From Lachnospiraceae bacterium (GTDB lineage: Bacteria; Bacillota; Clostridia; Lachnospirales; Lachnospiraceae): 64,000 bases of DNA. Where the stretch lies: the NCBI GenBank assembly GCA_902363835.1, contig CABJBM010000031.1, forward strand, positions 3,160-67,159, read 5' to 3'. Of the stretch, positions 9,328 to 17,343 are shown in pieces; position 1 is the stretch's first letter; every line of letters starts with the position of its first letter. Made by a program: the position numbers and the translations under genes. The notes beneath the pieces are model-generated. The model was not told where the DNA came from, ran no database searches, and saw only the letters and a list, made by a program, of their open reading frames with translations.

Positions 9328-10200
9328 TTGAAAAACAGCAAGATCGGGCTATTGTATATTCTCCCCTGGATAATCGGAATGGTTTTTCTTACATTGTATC
9401 CGTTTATCAACGCACTTTTTATCAGCTTTACGGATTACAACCTGGTCAGAGAGCCGAACTTTATAGGATTTGCCAACTATGCAAAGCTGTTTAAAGATAA
9501 AGACTTTATCGGCACACTGAGACAGACGCTTAAATATACGGTAATTACAGTGCCTTTACAGCTCGCATTTGCACTTTTTATTGCGTTTATCCTGAATTTT
9601 AAATTAAAGGCTATTAATTTTTACCGGACGGCGTATTACGTTCCCTCTCTTCTGGGCGGAAACGTGGCAGTGGCCGTATTATGGCGTTTTTTATTCCAGC
9701 AGGATGGGTTTGTCAACCATTTTCTTGGTATATTTGGTGTGGGACCTGTGAAATGGTTGTCTTCCGCATCAGGAGCCATGGCTGTTATTGTACTTTTAAA
9801 AGTCTGGCAGTTTGGTTCAGCCATGCTCATATTTCTGGCGGCTCTTAAAGATGTGCCTCAGGATCTTTATGAAGCCGCAAGCGTGGATGGGGCTACGAAG
9901 CCATATTCATTTTTCAAGATCACAATCCCTTTGATCACACCCACGATTTTCTTTAATTTGGTCATGCAGTTGGTCAATGCTTTCCAGGAATTCAACGGAC
10001 CTTACCTTATTACGAAAAAAGGCCCTTTAAATTCCACTTACCTTACCTCAATGTTTATATACGACAATGCTTTCCAGCTTTTTAATATGGGTTATGCAAG
10101 CGCTGCCAGCTGGGTGCTGTTTCTTATTATCGTATCTGTTACGGTAGTGTTATTTGCCACCCAGGACCGCTGGGTATTTTATTCGGATAAGGGGGAATAA
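9328..10200 (+). CDS. Sugar ABC transporter permease, MalF/UgpA type
   Basis: A 290-residue inner-membrane protein with six predicted transmembrane segments; the first is the hydrophobic stretch starting ILPWIIGMVF. The cytoplasmic EAA loop EAASVDGATKPYSFFKITIPL near residue 190 is the ATPase docking site of binding-protein-dependent permeases. Translation starts at a TTG (9328) behind a strong GAGGAGG site. It forms a heterodimer with the next gene product and sits two bases before that ATG. Together with the lipoprotein it should import sugar oligomers. Confidence 0.93.
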   Translation: MKNSKIGLLYILPWIIGMVFLTLYPFINALFISFTDYNLVREPNFIGFANYAKLFKDKDFIGTLRQTLKYTVITVPLQLAFALFIAFILNFKLKAINFYRTAYYVPSLLGGNVAVAVLWRFLFQQDGFVNHFLGIFGVGPVKWLSSASGAMAVIVLLKVWQFGSAMLIFLAALKDVPQDLYEAASVDGATKPYSFFKITIPLITPTIFFNLVMQLVNAFQEFNGPYLITKKGPLNSTYLTSMFIYDNAFQLFNMGYASAASWVLFLIIVSVTVVLFATQDRWVFYSDKGE

Positions 10201-10201
10201 T

Positions 10202-11086
10202 ATGGCACGGACAATTTTGGTCAGTGAAGTCGAAAGACGCAGAAGAAGAAAGTATATTATAAATGCTGTTTTCAGATATGCCATACTTACGGTAGTGGCA
10301 CTTGTCATGATTTACCCCATCATCTGGCTTGTGGGAGCTACTTTTAAGACAAACAATGAGATATTTACATCAGTAAATTTTATACCCAAAAGAATCGATT
10401 TTACACCTTATATCAATGGTTGGAAAACCAGGACAAAATTTACGTTCACCACGTTTTTTTTGAATACATTCAGTTTTGTTATACCTAAGATCGTGTTTTG
10501 TCTGATAACCAGTTCTTTGGTGGCTTATGGATTTGCCAGGTTTAATTTTCCGCTTAAGAAGATATTTTTCTCCATACTTATGGCTACCATGTTTTTACCA
10601 TCAGTCGTAACCAGGATTCCGCTGTATATTTTATGGAAGAACTTAGGACTTTTAAACACATATGTACCGTTGGTGGCTCCAACCTTATTTGCCAACGAAC
10701 CGTTTTTCGTATTTATGCTGATTCAGTTTATGCGCTCCATACCTACGTATTTGGATGAGGCTGCCACCATAGACGGCTGCAATTCATTTGGGATTTTGAC
10801 GATGATACTGCTTCCTGCATTAAAGCCGGCGCTGATAAGCTGTACGATTTTTCAGTTCGTATGGAGTTTCAATGATTTCTTAGGTCCCCTGATCTATGTG
10901 ACCAGCCTTTCCAAGTATCCTGTGTCACTGGCTCTTAAGATGTCAATTGACCAAAGCAGCGGCATAGTGGAATGGAATCAGATCCTGGCCATGTCATTTC
11001 TGGCTCTGCTCCCTGCCCTGATCCTGTTTTTCTGCTGCCAGAAATATTTTGTAGAGGGAGTGACCAGCTCGGGAGTGAAAGGATGA
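10202..11086 (+). CDS. Sugar ABC transporter permease, MalG/UgpE type
   Basis: A 294-residue membrane protein beginning MARTILVSEVERRRRRKY: a short basic cytoplasmic N-terminus, then six hydrophobic segments, with the EAA loop EAATIDGCNSFGILTMILLP near residue 195. I start at the ATG at 10202 because it has AAGGGGGA just upstream and lies immediately after the partner gene; a frame extending upstream would overlap that gene. Its TGA overlaps the ATG of the esterase gene by four bases (ATGA), tying the two together translationally. Confidence 0.93.
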   Translation: MARTILVSEVERRRRRKYIINAVFRYAILTVVALVMIYPIIWLVGATFKTNNEIFTSVNFIPKRIDFTPYINGWKTRTKFTFTTFFLNTFSFVIPKIVFCLITSSLVAYGFARFNFPLKKIFFSILMATMFLPSVVTRIPLYILWKNLGLLNTYVPLVAPTLFANEPFFVFMLIQFMRSIPTYLDEAATIDGCNSFGILTMILLPALKPALISCTIFQFVWSFNDFLGPLIYVTSLSKYPVSLALKMSIDQSSGIVEWNQILAMSFLALLPALILFFCCQKYFVEGVTSSGVKG

Positions 11087-12954
11087 GCAGGTTTCATGTC
11101 ACCCCATACATATCAGATCATGCGGTCCTGCAGAGAAATGAATTTATACCCATAAGAGGCACAGCAGATGAGGGAGAACGGGTAGAGGTCATACTCTTTA
11201 ATGAAGGTGGGGCTTTGAAATTCAGAGAAGAGACTTTGGCAGGAGAAGACGGAAACTGGAAACTTGTGTTCATGCCCATGGAGGCAGGAGGTCCCTATTT
11301 TCTTTCCGTTACATGTGCAGGTGAGAGAAAGGAATTTCATGATATCCATATAGGTGATGTCTGGCTCATGTCCGGCCAGTCCAATATGCAGTTGCCCATG
11401 GACAGGGTAAAGTATCGTTTTCCCCGGGAGTATGGCGAAGACGGGGATCCCCTTATCCGCCAGTTTACTGTCCCTATTAAGTGGGATTTCAAAGAGCCTG
11501 CAAATGAACTGTCAGGCGGAAAATGGGAAAGCTATTCCCTGGAAAGCGCTTCCTGTTTTTCTGCTGCAGGATATTTTTTTGGGGCACAATTGCGGGAAAG
11601 ATATGATGTACCCATAGGTCTCATACTTACTGCAGTAGGCGGGACCCCAATAGAGGCGTGGATGAGCAGAAAAGCCCTTGCCCCTTGTCCCGGCAAAATA
11701 AAGGCAGCCGACCAGTGCAAATCAGATGAATACGTTAAAAGTATACAGAAAGAAGACGAAGAGAGGATTTTGTCCTGGTATAAGAAGCTGGATGAGACAG
11801 ATGAGGGGATTTTAGAAGATTGGTTAAATTCCGGTCTGCAAAACACATGGAAAGCGGTAAACCTTACTGATGACTTCTATGCAAATGAAGATTTTAAAAA
11901 TCCCGGTTCCGTTTGGTTTAAAAAGACTGTGACCATTCCGCCTGAGCTTTCAGGGAAACCGCTTCGTCTCTCCCTGGGGACCATCAAAGATGGGGACTGC
12001 ACGTATATAGACGGACAATACACGGGAAATATCACATATAGGTACCCGCCCAGGGAATATCATCTGGAGGGCCTGTCCGAAGGGGATCATGAGATCACCA
12101 TACGTGTGATCGCTGTGTCCGGGCAGATTGATTTTACCAAAGGGAAGTCCCATGAAATGGTTTTTGAAACAGGAGAAACCTTGTCTGTCTCAGAAGGCTG
12201 GAAGTATAAGAGAGGCGCATATATGGAAGCTCTTATTCCACCCACCTTTTTTGAGAGAAAGCCCATGGGTATGTATCAGTCCATGATAGCACCTCTGCAT
12301 GATTTTCCTGTTTGCGGTATGTGCTGGTATCAGGGAGAGAGTAATGCAGATGACGATCTTTCTTATCCAAAGTATTTTAAGCGTATGATAGAGGATTACA
12401 GGAGAAAATGGCACATGGGGAAATTTCCTGTTATTTATGTGCAGCTGCCGAATTATGATCTTGAAGATGCAGGAAACTGGGTATTGTTTCGCAATATGCA
12501 GCAGAGCCTCACAAAGCTGCCCAACAGTGCCATGGTGGTTACCATAGATTGCGGCGAATACAATGACCTGCATCCAACGGATAAAAAGACAGTAGGCGAG
12601 AGAATGGCCATGGCAGCCTATGAGATTGCGTATCATGAGCCCGGGGATTGGCTGTCCCCAATATTCTCTCATGCTGAAAGGGATGGGGATGAGATAATCC
12701 TTTCCTTTGATCATGGGGAGAGGGGATTTGCTGTATCAGGCGGCGAACCAGGCGGATTTGAAGTCTGTATATCAGGAGAATGGATCTCGGATTGCATAAA
12801 TGTCCGGACCCGGGAGGGTACGGTTATTTTAAATGTCCCAAAAGGAGAGGGGATTACCGGGGTACGTTATGCCTGGTCAAACAATCCGGTGAATGCAAAT
12901 CTGCGCACTGCATCAGGGCTGCCGGCATCCCCGTTTGAGACAGTGATCGTATGA
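11083..12954 (+). CDS. SGNH-fold carbohydrate esterase (sialate O-acetylesterase / acetylxylan esterase-like)
   Basis: A 623-residue protein. SGNH blocks are visible: MSGQSNMQLPM near residue 94 (nucleophile Ser), the CWYQGESNAD block near 415, and DLHPTDKKTVGE near 494 (catalytic His). Between blocks, VWFKKTVTIPPELSG begins a jelly-roll, galactose-binding-like insert, typical of the DUF303 / sialate-O-acetylesterase group. In a locus with alpha-glucuronidase, removal of acetyl groups from xylo-oligosaccharides is the better guess than sialate deacetylation. No signal peptide, so cytoplasmic. The ATG at 11083 overlaps the permease stop codon. It is the last gene of the operon. Confidence 0.85.
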   Translation: MSRFHVTPYISDHAVLQRNEFIPIRGTADEGERVEVILFNEGGALKFREETLAGEDGNWKLVFMPMEAGGPYFLSVTCAGERKEFHDIHIGDVWLMSGQSNMQLPMDRVKYRFPREYGEDGDPLIRQFTVPIKWDFKEPANELSGGKWESYSLESASCFSAAGYFFGAQLRERYDVPIGLILTAVGGTPIEAWMSRKALAPCPGKIKAADQCKSDEYVKSIQKEDEERILSWYKKLDETDEGILEDWLNSGLQNTWKAVNLTDDFYANEDFKNPGSVWFKKTVTIPPELSGKPLRLSLGTIKDGDCTYIDGQYTGNITYRYPPREYHLEGLSEGDHEITIRVIAVSGQIDFTKGKSHEMVFETGETLSVSEGWKYKRGAYMEALIPPTFFERKPMGMYQSMIAPLHDFPVCGMCWYQGESNADDDLSYPKYFKRMIEDYRRKWHMGKFPVIYVQLPNYDLEDAGNWVLFRNMQQSLTKLPNSAMVVTIDCGEYNDLHPTDKKTVGERMAMAAYEIAYHEPGDWLSPIFSHAERDGDEIILSFDHGERGFAVSGGEPGGFEVCISGEWISDCINVRTREGTVILNVPKGEGITGVRYAWSNNPVNANLRTASGLPASPFETVIV

Positions 12955-12973
12955 TTGATTGGGAGGAAACCAT

Positions 12974-13054
12974 ATGGATATTCATAAGTGTCATTCTAAG
13001 TTATGGTGCAAAAATACAGGACTGCAGCGGGTGCGGTCCTGTATTTTTATATAA
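12974..13054 (+). other. Short ORF with good ribosome site ending at the repeat border
   Basis: An ATG at 12974 follows a GGGAGGAAAC site and opens a 26-codon frame that runs through the terminator hairpin and stops at 13052-13054, where repeat copy B begins. It resembles the severed 5' end of a further operon gene rather than a working gene. No similarity is recognisable. Confidence 0.3.
13010..13048. terminator. Bidirectional terminator between the sugar operon and the binding-protein gene
   Basis: Arms AAAAATACAGGAC (13010-13022) and GTCCTGTATTTTT (13036-13048) are perfectly complementary over 13 bp, with A- and T-runs on the two outer sides, so both converging transcripts can end here. 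Confidence 0.85.
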
Positions 13055-13296
13055 CTGATTGTAAGATTAAAAAGATGGGAATTATTTTGCTGCCTTTTCT
13101 GAATAAACCGTGGTCACAAGGGTTTCATAGGGTACCCGTTCCGTTAACTGCCCTGATTCTTCCAAAATGTTTTCCAGAAGCTCAAAGCTCTCTTTCTCAA
13201 ATACCGTATCCCCTTTCCAGGTATCCTGTGCCTTATACCGTTCAATAATAGTGGCAATCGTATCTACGTCTGTTTCTTTAAACTGGGGCTGAATTA
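13054..13296. repeat. Direct repeat copy B (3' end of complete binding-protein gene)
   Basis: Same-orientation partner of 978-1221. It holds the last ~70 codons of the complete minus-strand binding-protein gene plus 28 bp downstream. Together the copies bracket the ~12-kb sugar locus. Confidence 0.93.
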
Positions 13297-14089
13297 CTTT
13301 TGCGATTTCTTCCGCTGAGTGGGAATTCACGTATTCCAGACCTTTTTGAATGGCGTTGGTGAATTTCTGGATGATTTCCGGATTTTTTTCCAGATAGCTT
13401 TTCTTTGCGCTGTAGGCAGTGTATGGGATATAACCGGAATCAACGCCCAGAGAAGCTACTACGTGGCCGCTGCCTTCTTTTTCAAGTCCTGTGGCAAATG
13501 GTTCAAACTCTACGGTATAATCTGCGTCATTGCTGGTAAAGGCTGCAGCAGTCAGGCCAAAGTTTATGCTCTGGTCAATGGTCAGATCCGCGGCAGGGTC
13601 AATGCCGTTTTTCTTTAGGATATACTCAAATACCATTTGCGGCATTCCCCCGGCTCTTCCGCCGAGTACCTTTTTTCCTTTCAGATCTGTCCACTTGAAG
13701 TTGGGCTGAGGTTCTCTTCCTACAAGAAAGTTCCCGGCTCTCTGGGTCAGCTGAGCGAAGTTGACAGCATAGTCTTTTGATCCGTTTGCGTAAGTATAGA
13801 TGCTGGCTTCAGAACCCATAAATCCGATATCGGCATCGCCTGATATCAGAGCAGTCATGACCTTGTCGGCGCCGGCCCCGTTGACTAAGGTCAGGTTAAT
13901 GCCCTCATCCTCAAAATATCCCAGTTCAATGGCTGAATACTGGGGGGCGTAGAAGATGGAATGGGCAACTTCATTTAGTGTTACCGGAGTTAATTCGGAT
14001 GCTTTTGCTTTTGAGCCGCAGGCAGTCAGGCTAAGTAAAGAAGCTCCGGTGAGTATGGCCGCCAGAAAAAAGTGATAGGCTTTTCTCAT
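13082..14089 (-). CDS. NMT1/THI5-like ABC substrate-binding lipoprotein
   Basis: A 335-residue lipoprotein: signal peptide with LTAC lipobox (Cys near residue 24), then an SsuA/THI5-type fold (LNEVAHSIFYAPQYSAIELGYF near 38-59, GADKVMTALISGDADIGF near 76-93). Relatives bind alkanesulfonates, taurine, pyrimidine precursors of thiamine or riboflavin, and the ligand cannot be chosen here. No permease or ATPase gene is adjacent on either side, which is unusual for this family and fits a locus rearranged by the repeat. AGGAGG precedes the ATG. Its last 66 residues are duplicated at 1007-1219. Confidence 0.88.
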   Translation of the reverse strand: MRKAYHFFLAAILTGASLLSLTACGSKAKASELTPVTLNEVAHSIFYAPQYSAIELGYFEDEGINLTLVNGAGADKVMTALISGDADIGFMGSEASIYTYANGSKDYAVNFAQLTQRAGNFLVGREPQPNFKWTDLKGKKVLGGRAGGMPQMVFEYILKKNGIDPAADLTIDQSINFGLTAAAFTSNDADYTVEFEPFATGLEKEGSGHVVASLGVDSGYIPYTAYSAKKSYLEKNPEIIQKFTNAIQKGLEYVNSHSAEEIAKVIQPQFKETDVDTIATIIERYKAQDTWKGDTVFEKESFELLENILEESGQLTERVPYETLVTTVYSEKAAK

Positions 14090-14164
14090 AAAATCCTCCT
14101 TAGGGAAATCTTAATACTACATTTTATTATGAGAATATGGGAAGGTACTTTGTCTCAAAAAATT

Positions 14165-14296
14165 TTATATTTTCACTCCTGCATTCGTTACATAATAAAA
14201 AAGCGGCCGTATATGCTTTCTGGCCGTGGTTCTGCAGCTTGTTAGAGAGGCTGCCAGCATAAGCGCTGCCAGAAATAAGACAATCATTTTTTTCAT
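14165..14296 (-). CDS. 43-aa lipoprotein-like peptide (truncated?)
   Basis: Behind a strong AAAGGAGG site an ATG at 14296 opens a 43-codon frame. Its first 21 residues are a textbook lipoprotein signal (MKKMIVLFLAALMLAASLTSC) shortened here to its key parts: two Lys, a 15-residue hydrophobic core and an LTSC lipobox. Only ~22 residues follow the Cys. A hairpin (CGGCC...GGCCG followed by CTTTTTT on the minus strand) lies inside the frame and could terminate transcription before the downstream binding-protein gene. It may be the severed head of a lipoprotein gene or a small lipopeptide; I recognise no homologue. Confidence 0.5.
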   Translation of the reverse strand: MKKMIVLFLAALMLAASLTSCRTTARKHIRPLFYYVTNAGVKI

Positions 14297-14450
14297 ATCG
14301 TGCCTCCTTTTTAGTATCTCCTAGTGGCATTGTATGAAATCGGTCAGGCTGGAGTTACGGCCATTTTGCATCTTTCTATATTTTAAGTGGAATAAGAGGA
14401 CAAACTGTGTTATACTCCTATAGTAAAATTTACAAAACAGGAGAAATACA

Positions 14451-15260
14451 ATGGACTATCGGATGATCGTGCTGGATTTGGATGGGACTCTGACTAATCG
14501 GAATAAGGAGATCACGCCCAGGACCAAGGAGGCACTTTTTGAATTAAAACGACAGGGCGGAATTATTGTACTGGCTTCCGGACGGCCCACTTACGGGGTG
14601 ATGCCCCTTGCCAGGGAATTGGAGCTGCATGAATCAGGAGGATACATTCTGTCTTTTAACGGAGGCCGTATCATTGACTGCAAAACAGGGGAAACTGTTT
14701 TTGCAAAGGAATTGCCTGTGACCTCCAATCCCAGAATTATCCGTATGGCAAAGGAACATGATGTGAATATTCTTACCTATGAGAATGATCTTATCATCAC
14801 TCCCAATGCCGGGGATGAATATGTGGGAAAGGAAGCTGCCATCAACAGGCTGGAAATAAAGGAAGTTCGGGATATGGAGTCTTATGTACAGTTTCCGGTT
14901 GTAAAATTCCTGATGCTTGAAGAGGGCGATTACCTTGCCATGGTGGAGCCGAGAGTAAAAGCGGCTTTAGGGCGGGATTACAGCGTTTACCGTTCAGAAC
15001 CCTATTTTCTGGAGATTCTTCCTAAGGGGATTGACAAGGCGGCAAGTCTGGAACGCCTGCTTTTAAGACTTGGCATGAGCCGGGATGAGATGATTGCCTG
15101 CGGAGACGGCTACAATGATTTGTCCATGATCCAATATGCAGGGCTTGGTGTTGCTATGGAAAATGCAGTCCTTCCAGTGAAGACGGCAGCCGATTTTGTG
15201 ACTTACTCCAATAACCATGACGGAGTGGCCCACGTTGTAGAAAAATTTATGCTTTCCTGA
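14451..15260 (+). CDS. Cof-type HAD-IIB sugar-phosphatase
   Basis: A 269-residue HAD hydrolase. Motif I is DLDGTLT with nucleophile Asp9 and Asp11; motif II Ser lies in VLASGRPTYG near residue 44; motif III/IV is GDGYNDLSMIQYAGLGVAME near 217, the signature of the IIB (Cof/YidA) class. These soluble enzymes dephosphorylate sugar phosphates or cofactors with Mg2+. An AGGAGAAA site precedes the ATG. The gene stands alone between divergent and unrelated neighbours, so its substrate cannot be deduced. Confidence 0.92.
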   Translation: MDYRMIVLDLDGTLTNRNKEITPRTKEALFELKRQGGIIVLASGRPTYGVMPLARELELHESGGYILSFNGGRIIDCKTGETVFAKELPVTSNPRIIRMAKEHDVNILTYENDLIITPNAGDEYVGKEAAINRLEIKEVRDMESYVQFPVVKFLMLEEGDYLAMVEPRVKAALGRDYSVYRSEPYFLEILPKGIDKAASLERLLLRLGMSRDEMIACGDGYNDLSMIQYAGLGVAMENAVLPVKTAADFVTYSNNHDGVAHVVEKFMLS

Positions 15261-15346
15261 TGTTTGCGGAGGGTGGACTTTACAACTTTAGTATGTTAAA
15301 ATGCATCTGAGAGCAAAAACAAGAAAAAAGGGGATTGATTAATATC

Positions 15347-15649
15347 ATGAATAAAAAGATTAAGACAGATGCGGTAGACCATCTGTTTGAGGCCATTTTG
15401 ACCTTAAAATCATCAGAAGAATGTTATACTTTTTTTGAGGATGTATGTACCGTTAATGAGCTGTTAAGCTTATCCCAAAGGTATGAGGTGGCGAAAATGC
15501 TGCGGGAGGGCCGTACTTATCTGGAAATTGCGGAAAAGACGGGGGCGTCCACCGCGACCATCAGCCGTGTGAACCGTTCCTTAAATTATGGGAACGATGG
15601 ATATGATATGGTGTTTAAGCGTTTGGAAGAGGAAAAAAGAGAAGGTTAA
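15347..15649 (+). CDS. YerC/YecD-family TrpR-like DNA-binding protein
   Basis: About 100 residues, matching the length of Bacillus YerC. The C-terminal half is a TrpR-type helix-turn-helix: LLSLSQRYEVAKMLREG followed by TYLEIAEKTGASTATISRVN near residues 58-77. Function in Firmicutes is still poorly described; a transcription regulator role is inferred from the fold. I chose the ATG at 15347; a TTG at 15335 lies right against the GGGG motif and is less likely. It ends at a clear terminator. Confidence 0.85.
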   Translation: MNKKIKTDAVDHLFEAILTLKSSEECYTFFEDVCTVNELLSLSQRYEVAKMLREGRTYLEIAEKTGASTATISRVNRSLNYGNDGYDMVFKRLEEEKREG

Positions 15650-15651
15650 TG

Positions 15652-15692
15652 AAAACAGGGACAAGCCGGGAGTTGGTACTTGCCCCTGTTTT
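15652..15692. terminator. Bidirectional terminator
   Basis: Arms AAAACAGGG-ACAAG and CTTG-CCCCTGTTTT pair around a G+C-rich loop and are followed by TTATTATTTTTT. It ends yerC and, from the other side, the DUF1836 gene. Confidence 0.85.
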
Positions 15693-15693
15693 A

Positions 15694-16314
15694 TTATTTT
15701 TTCTTTTTTACGTTTACAGGTTCGGTTTCCCTTAAATCATCAATGATCTGTTCAATGATCTGTTTTTTTAAGTACACATCAAAGGAAAGCTCACAGATCC
15801 AGGAAAAGAGGCGGAGATACTCCAGATCATCTCCCTGCAGCCCTTTGTTTTCAAAGGTCTTGCCGGCGCGCTGATACTTTTGAGTAATATCTTCCCTGAT
15901 ACGGCCCATATCCCCTTCCACCTGGGAGAAGATCTCCCTGTAAATATCTTCCAAAGGAATCTCTTCCGAAGAATTAAAATGCTTTTCCGTAATGGGACGG
16001 AAGAGCTGTTCAATGTCATGGAAGGAGAGCAGATTTTTGAAATAATATATAAATATGAGAAGCAGGATGTGCTCTCTGGAATATTTCTTTTTATTAGGAG
16101 CCGGAAGCAGATTGTTTTTTGCATAATTGTTGATCATGGTCTTTGTCAGGACCTTGTCTTCCGGATGGCGTTTGGTATCTTTTAAATGCTCATCCATAAA
16201 GGTGGTGACCTGATCCATGTACAGATCAATATTAGGAATGGTTTCCGGTTTGATATGATCTAAAGATTCCAGATACTTTAGGATGTCCTGCATTCTTTCG
16301 TCGTTGGTCTTCAT
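15694..16314 (-). CDS. DUF1836 protein
   Basis: A 206-residue soluble protein starting MKTNDERMQDILKYLESL. The block KTMINNYAKNNLLPAPNKKK followed by YSREHILLLIFIYYFKNLLS near residues 75-115 is the DUF1836 core, which looks like a MerR-style helix-turn-helix (NYxKNxLLPxPxKKxYS). The family is restricted to Firmicutes and is not biochemically defined; a DNA-binding role is inference. I start at 16314 because GAAAGAGG lies 7 nt upstream; the longer open frame adds 36 basic, proline-rich residues that look untranslated. Confidence 0.8.
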   Translation of the reverse strand: MKTNDERMQDILKYLESLDHIKPETIPNIDLYMDQVTTFMDEHLKDTKRHPEDKVLTKTMINNYAKNNLLPAPNKKKYSREHILLLIFIYYFKNLLSFHDIEQLFRPITEKHFNSSEEIPLEDIYREIFSQVEGDMGRIREDITQKYQRAGKTFENKGLQGDDLEYLRLFSWICELSFDVYLKKQIIEQIIDDLRETEPVNVKKKK

Positions 16315-16510
16315 ATGTTTTCCTCTTTCCTGCCCATGCCTTTTGGACATAAAGATATGCCTGCAGGGCGCCGGCCTTGTGTGCGGCGGCTGCCGTACAC
16401 GAGGGCTGATCCCCTTTATCATATCATATTATATAGTATTCAATACCAGATGACAAGGGGGAAAAAGATATAATGCACTAAATTTTTTTGAGAATACCTG
16501 AAAAAGTTTC

Positions 16511-16538
16511 TTGACTTTTGCAGAATGTGTGCTAATCT
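16511..16538 (+). promoter_or_regulatory. Sigma-A-type promoter of ridA
   Basis: TTGACT at 16511-16516 and TAATCT at 16533-16538 are separated by 16 bp, 40 bp upstream of the ridA start. Confidence 0.6.
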
Positions 16539-16577
16539 AGAATTATCAGTGAGATGAACGAAAGGAGACACATCATT

Positions 16578-16961
16578 ATGAAAAAAGTATTAGCAACAGA
16601 AAAAGCGCCGGCAGCAATCGGCCCATATTCTCAGGGCGTTCGCGGAGGCGATTACGTATTTATATCAGGACAGCTTCCCATTGACCCTGCTACCGGTGAG
16701 TTTGCAGGAGATGATATCGTATCCCAGACAAAACAGTCATTGACAAACATCAAGTCCATTCTGGAAAGCGAAGGCTTATCCATGGCTAATGTGGTTAAGA
16801 CCACTGTTTTATTAAAGAATATCAGCGAATTTGGAGCCATGAACGAGGTTTACGCATCTTTCTTTGAAGGCGAATGCCCGGCAAGAGCTGCATACGAAGT
16901 GGCAGCACTTCCAAAGAATGCTCTGGTTGAAATCGAAGCCATCGCATATTGCGGCAAGTAA
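16578..16961 (+). CDS. ridA: RidA family enamine/imine deaminase
   Basis: A 127-residue YjgF/RidA protein that hydrolyses reactive enamine and imine intermediates such as 2-aminoacrylate released by PLP enzymes. Family blocks are intact: APAAIGPYSQGV near residue 10, FISGQLPIDPATGE near 32, the CPARAAYEVAALPKNALVEIEAIAY C-terminal stretch with the active-site Arg near 104 and a Glu near 119. AAAGGAGA lies upstream of the ATG at 16578. It is monocistronic, with its own promoter. Confidence 0.95.
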   Translation: MKKVLATEKAPAAIGPYSQGVRGGDYVFISGQLPIDPATGEFAGDDIVSQTKQSLTNIKSILESEGLSMANVVKTTVLLKNISEFGAMNEVYASFFEGECPARAAYEVAALPKNALVEIEAIAYCGK

Positions 16962-17301
16962 TGAGTCAGGCGCAGGAATGCAGGCATTGCTGTATTTGAC
17001 GAATAATTGCCGGACCAGTTTCTGAGAATTCATTTTAAGGGAACGAAATCGGGGAGCAGGTTACTTTGAGATGCCTTACAGCGTTTCAGAGAGCTTTGCT
17101 CTCTTTTTGTATTTCTGTAAACATGAGGTGTATTTCAGGGGCAGTTGTAGAAATAAAGGGCTTTTTGCGAAAGAAATGGGTTGCATATTGACGGACTTAT
17201 ATTATAATAAATTAGAAGTCCGATTTGTTTTTTGGCTCATCGGAAGGCTGGTTTTCCGCATCCAGGCCCCATTGAGGGTGTGTTAAGGAGGAAAATCAAG
17301 T
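16962..17301 (+). promoter_or_regulatory. Gap with terminator and folC promoter
   Basis: No gene is supported in these 340 nt. A hairpin at 17088-17104 (AGAGAGC-TTT-GCTCTCT) followed by TTTT is a plausible terminator, 127 nt beyond ridA. A promoter follows at 17181-17208: TTGCAT, 16-bp spacer, TATAAT. The last 100 nt are the leader of the folC transcript. Confidence 0.6.
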
Positions 17302-17340
17302 ATGAAATTAAGGTTAAAAGAAATGGAAGCTGGTACTTAA
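17302..17340 (+). CDS. 12-codon upstream ORF of folC
   Basis: An ATG at 17302 sits 8 nt after a perfect AAGGAGG and encodes MKLRLKEMEAGT before a TAA at 17338-17340. The folC ATG follows three bases after that stop and has no ribosome site of its own, and no in-frame upstream start is possible because the TAA is also in the folC frame. This suggests that folC is translated by termination-reinitiation from this leader ORF. Confidence 0.6.
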   Translation: MKLRLKEMEAGT

Positions 17341-17343
17341 ACG

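Noticed and set aside
17071..17286. 71-codon frame between ridA and folC
   Set aside because: It crosses a terminator hairpin and the folC promoter and has no ribosome site.
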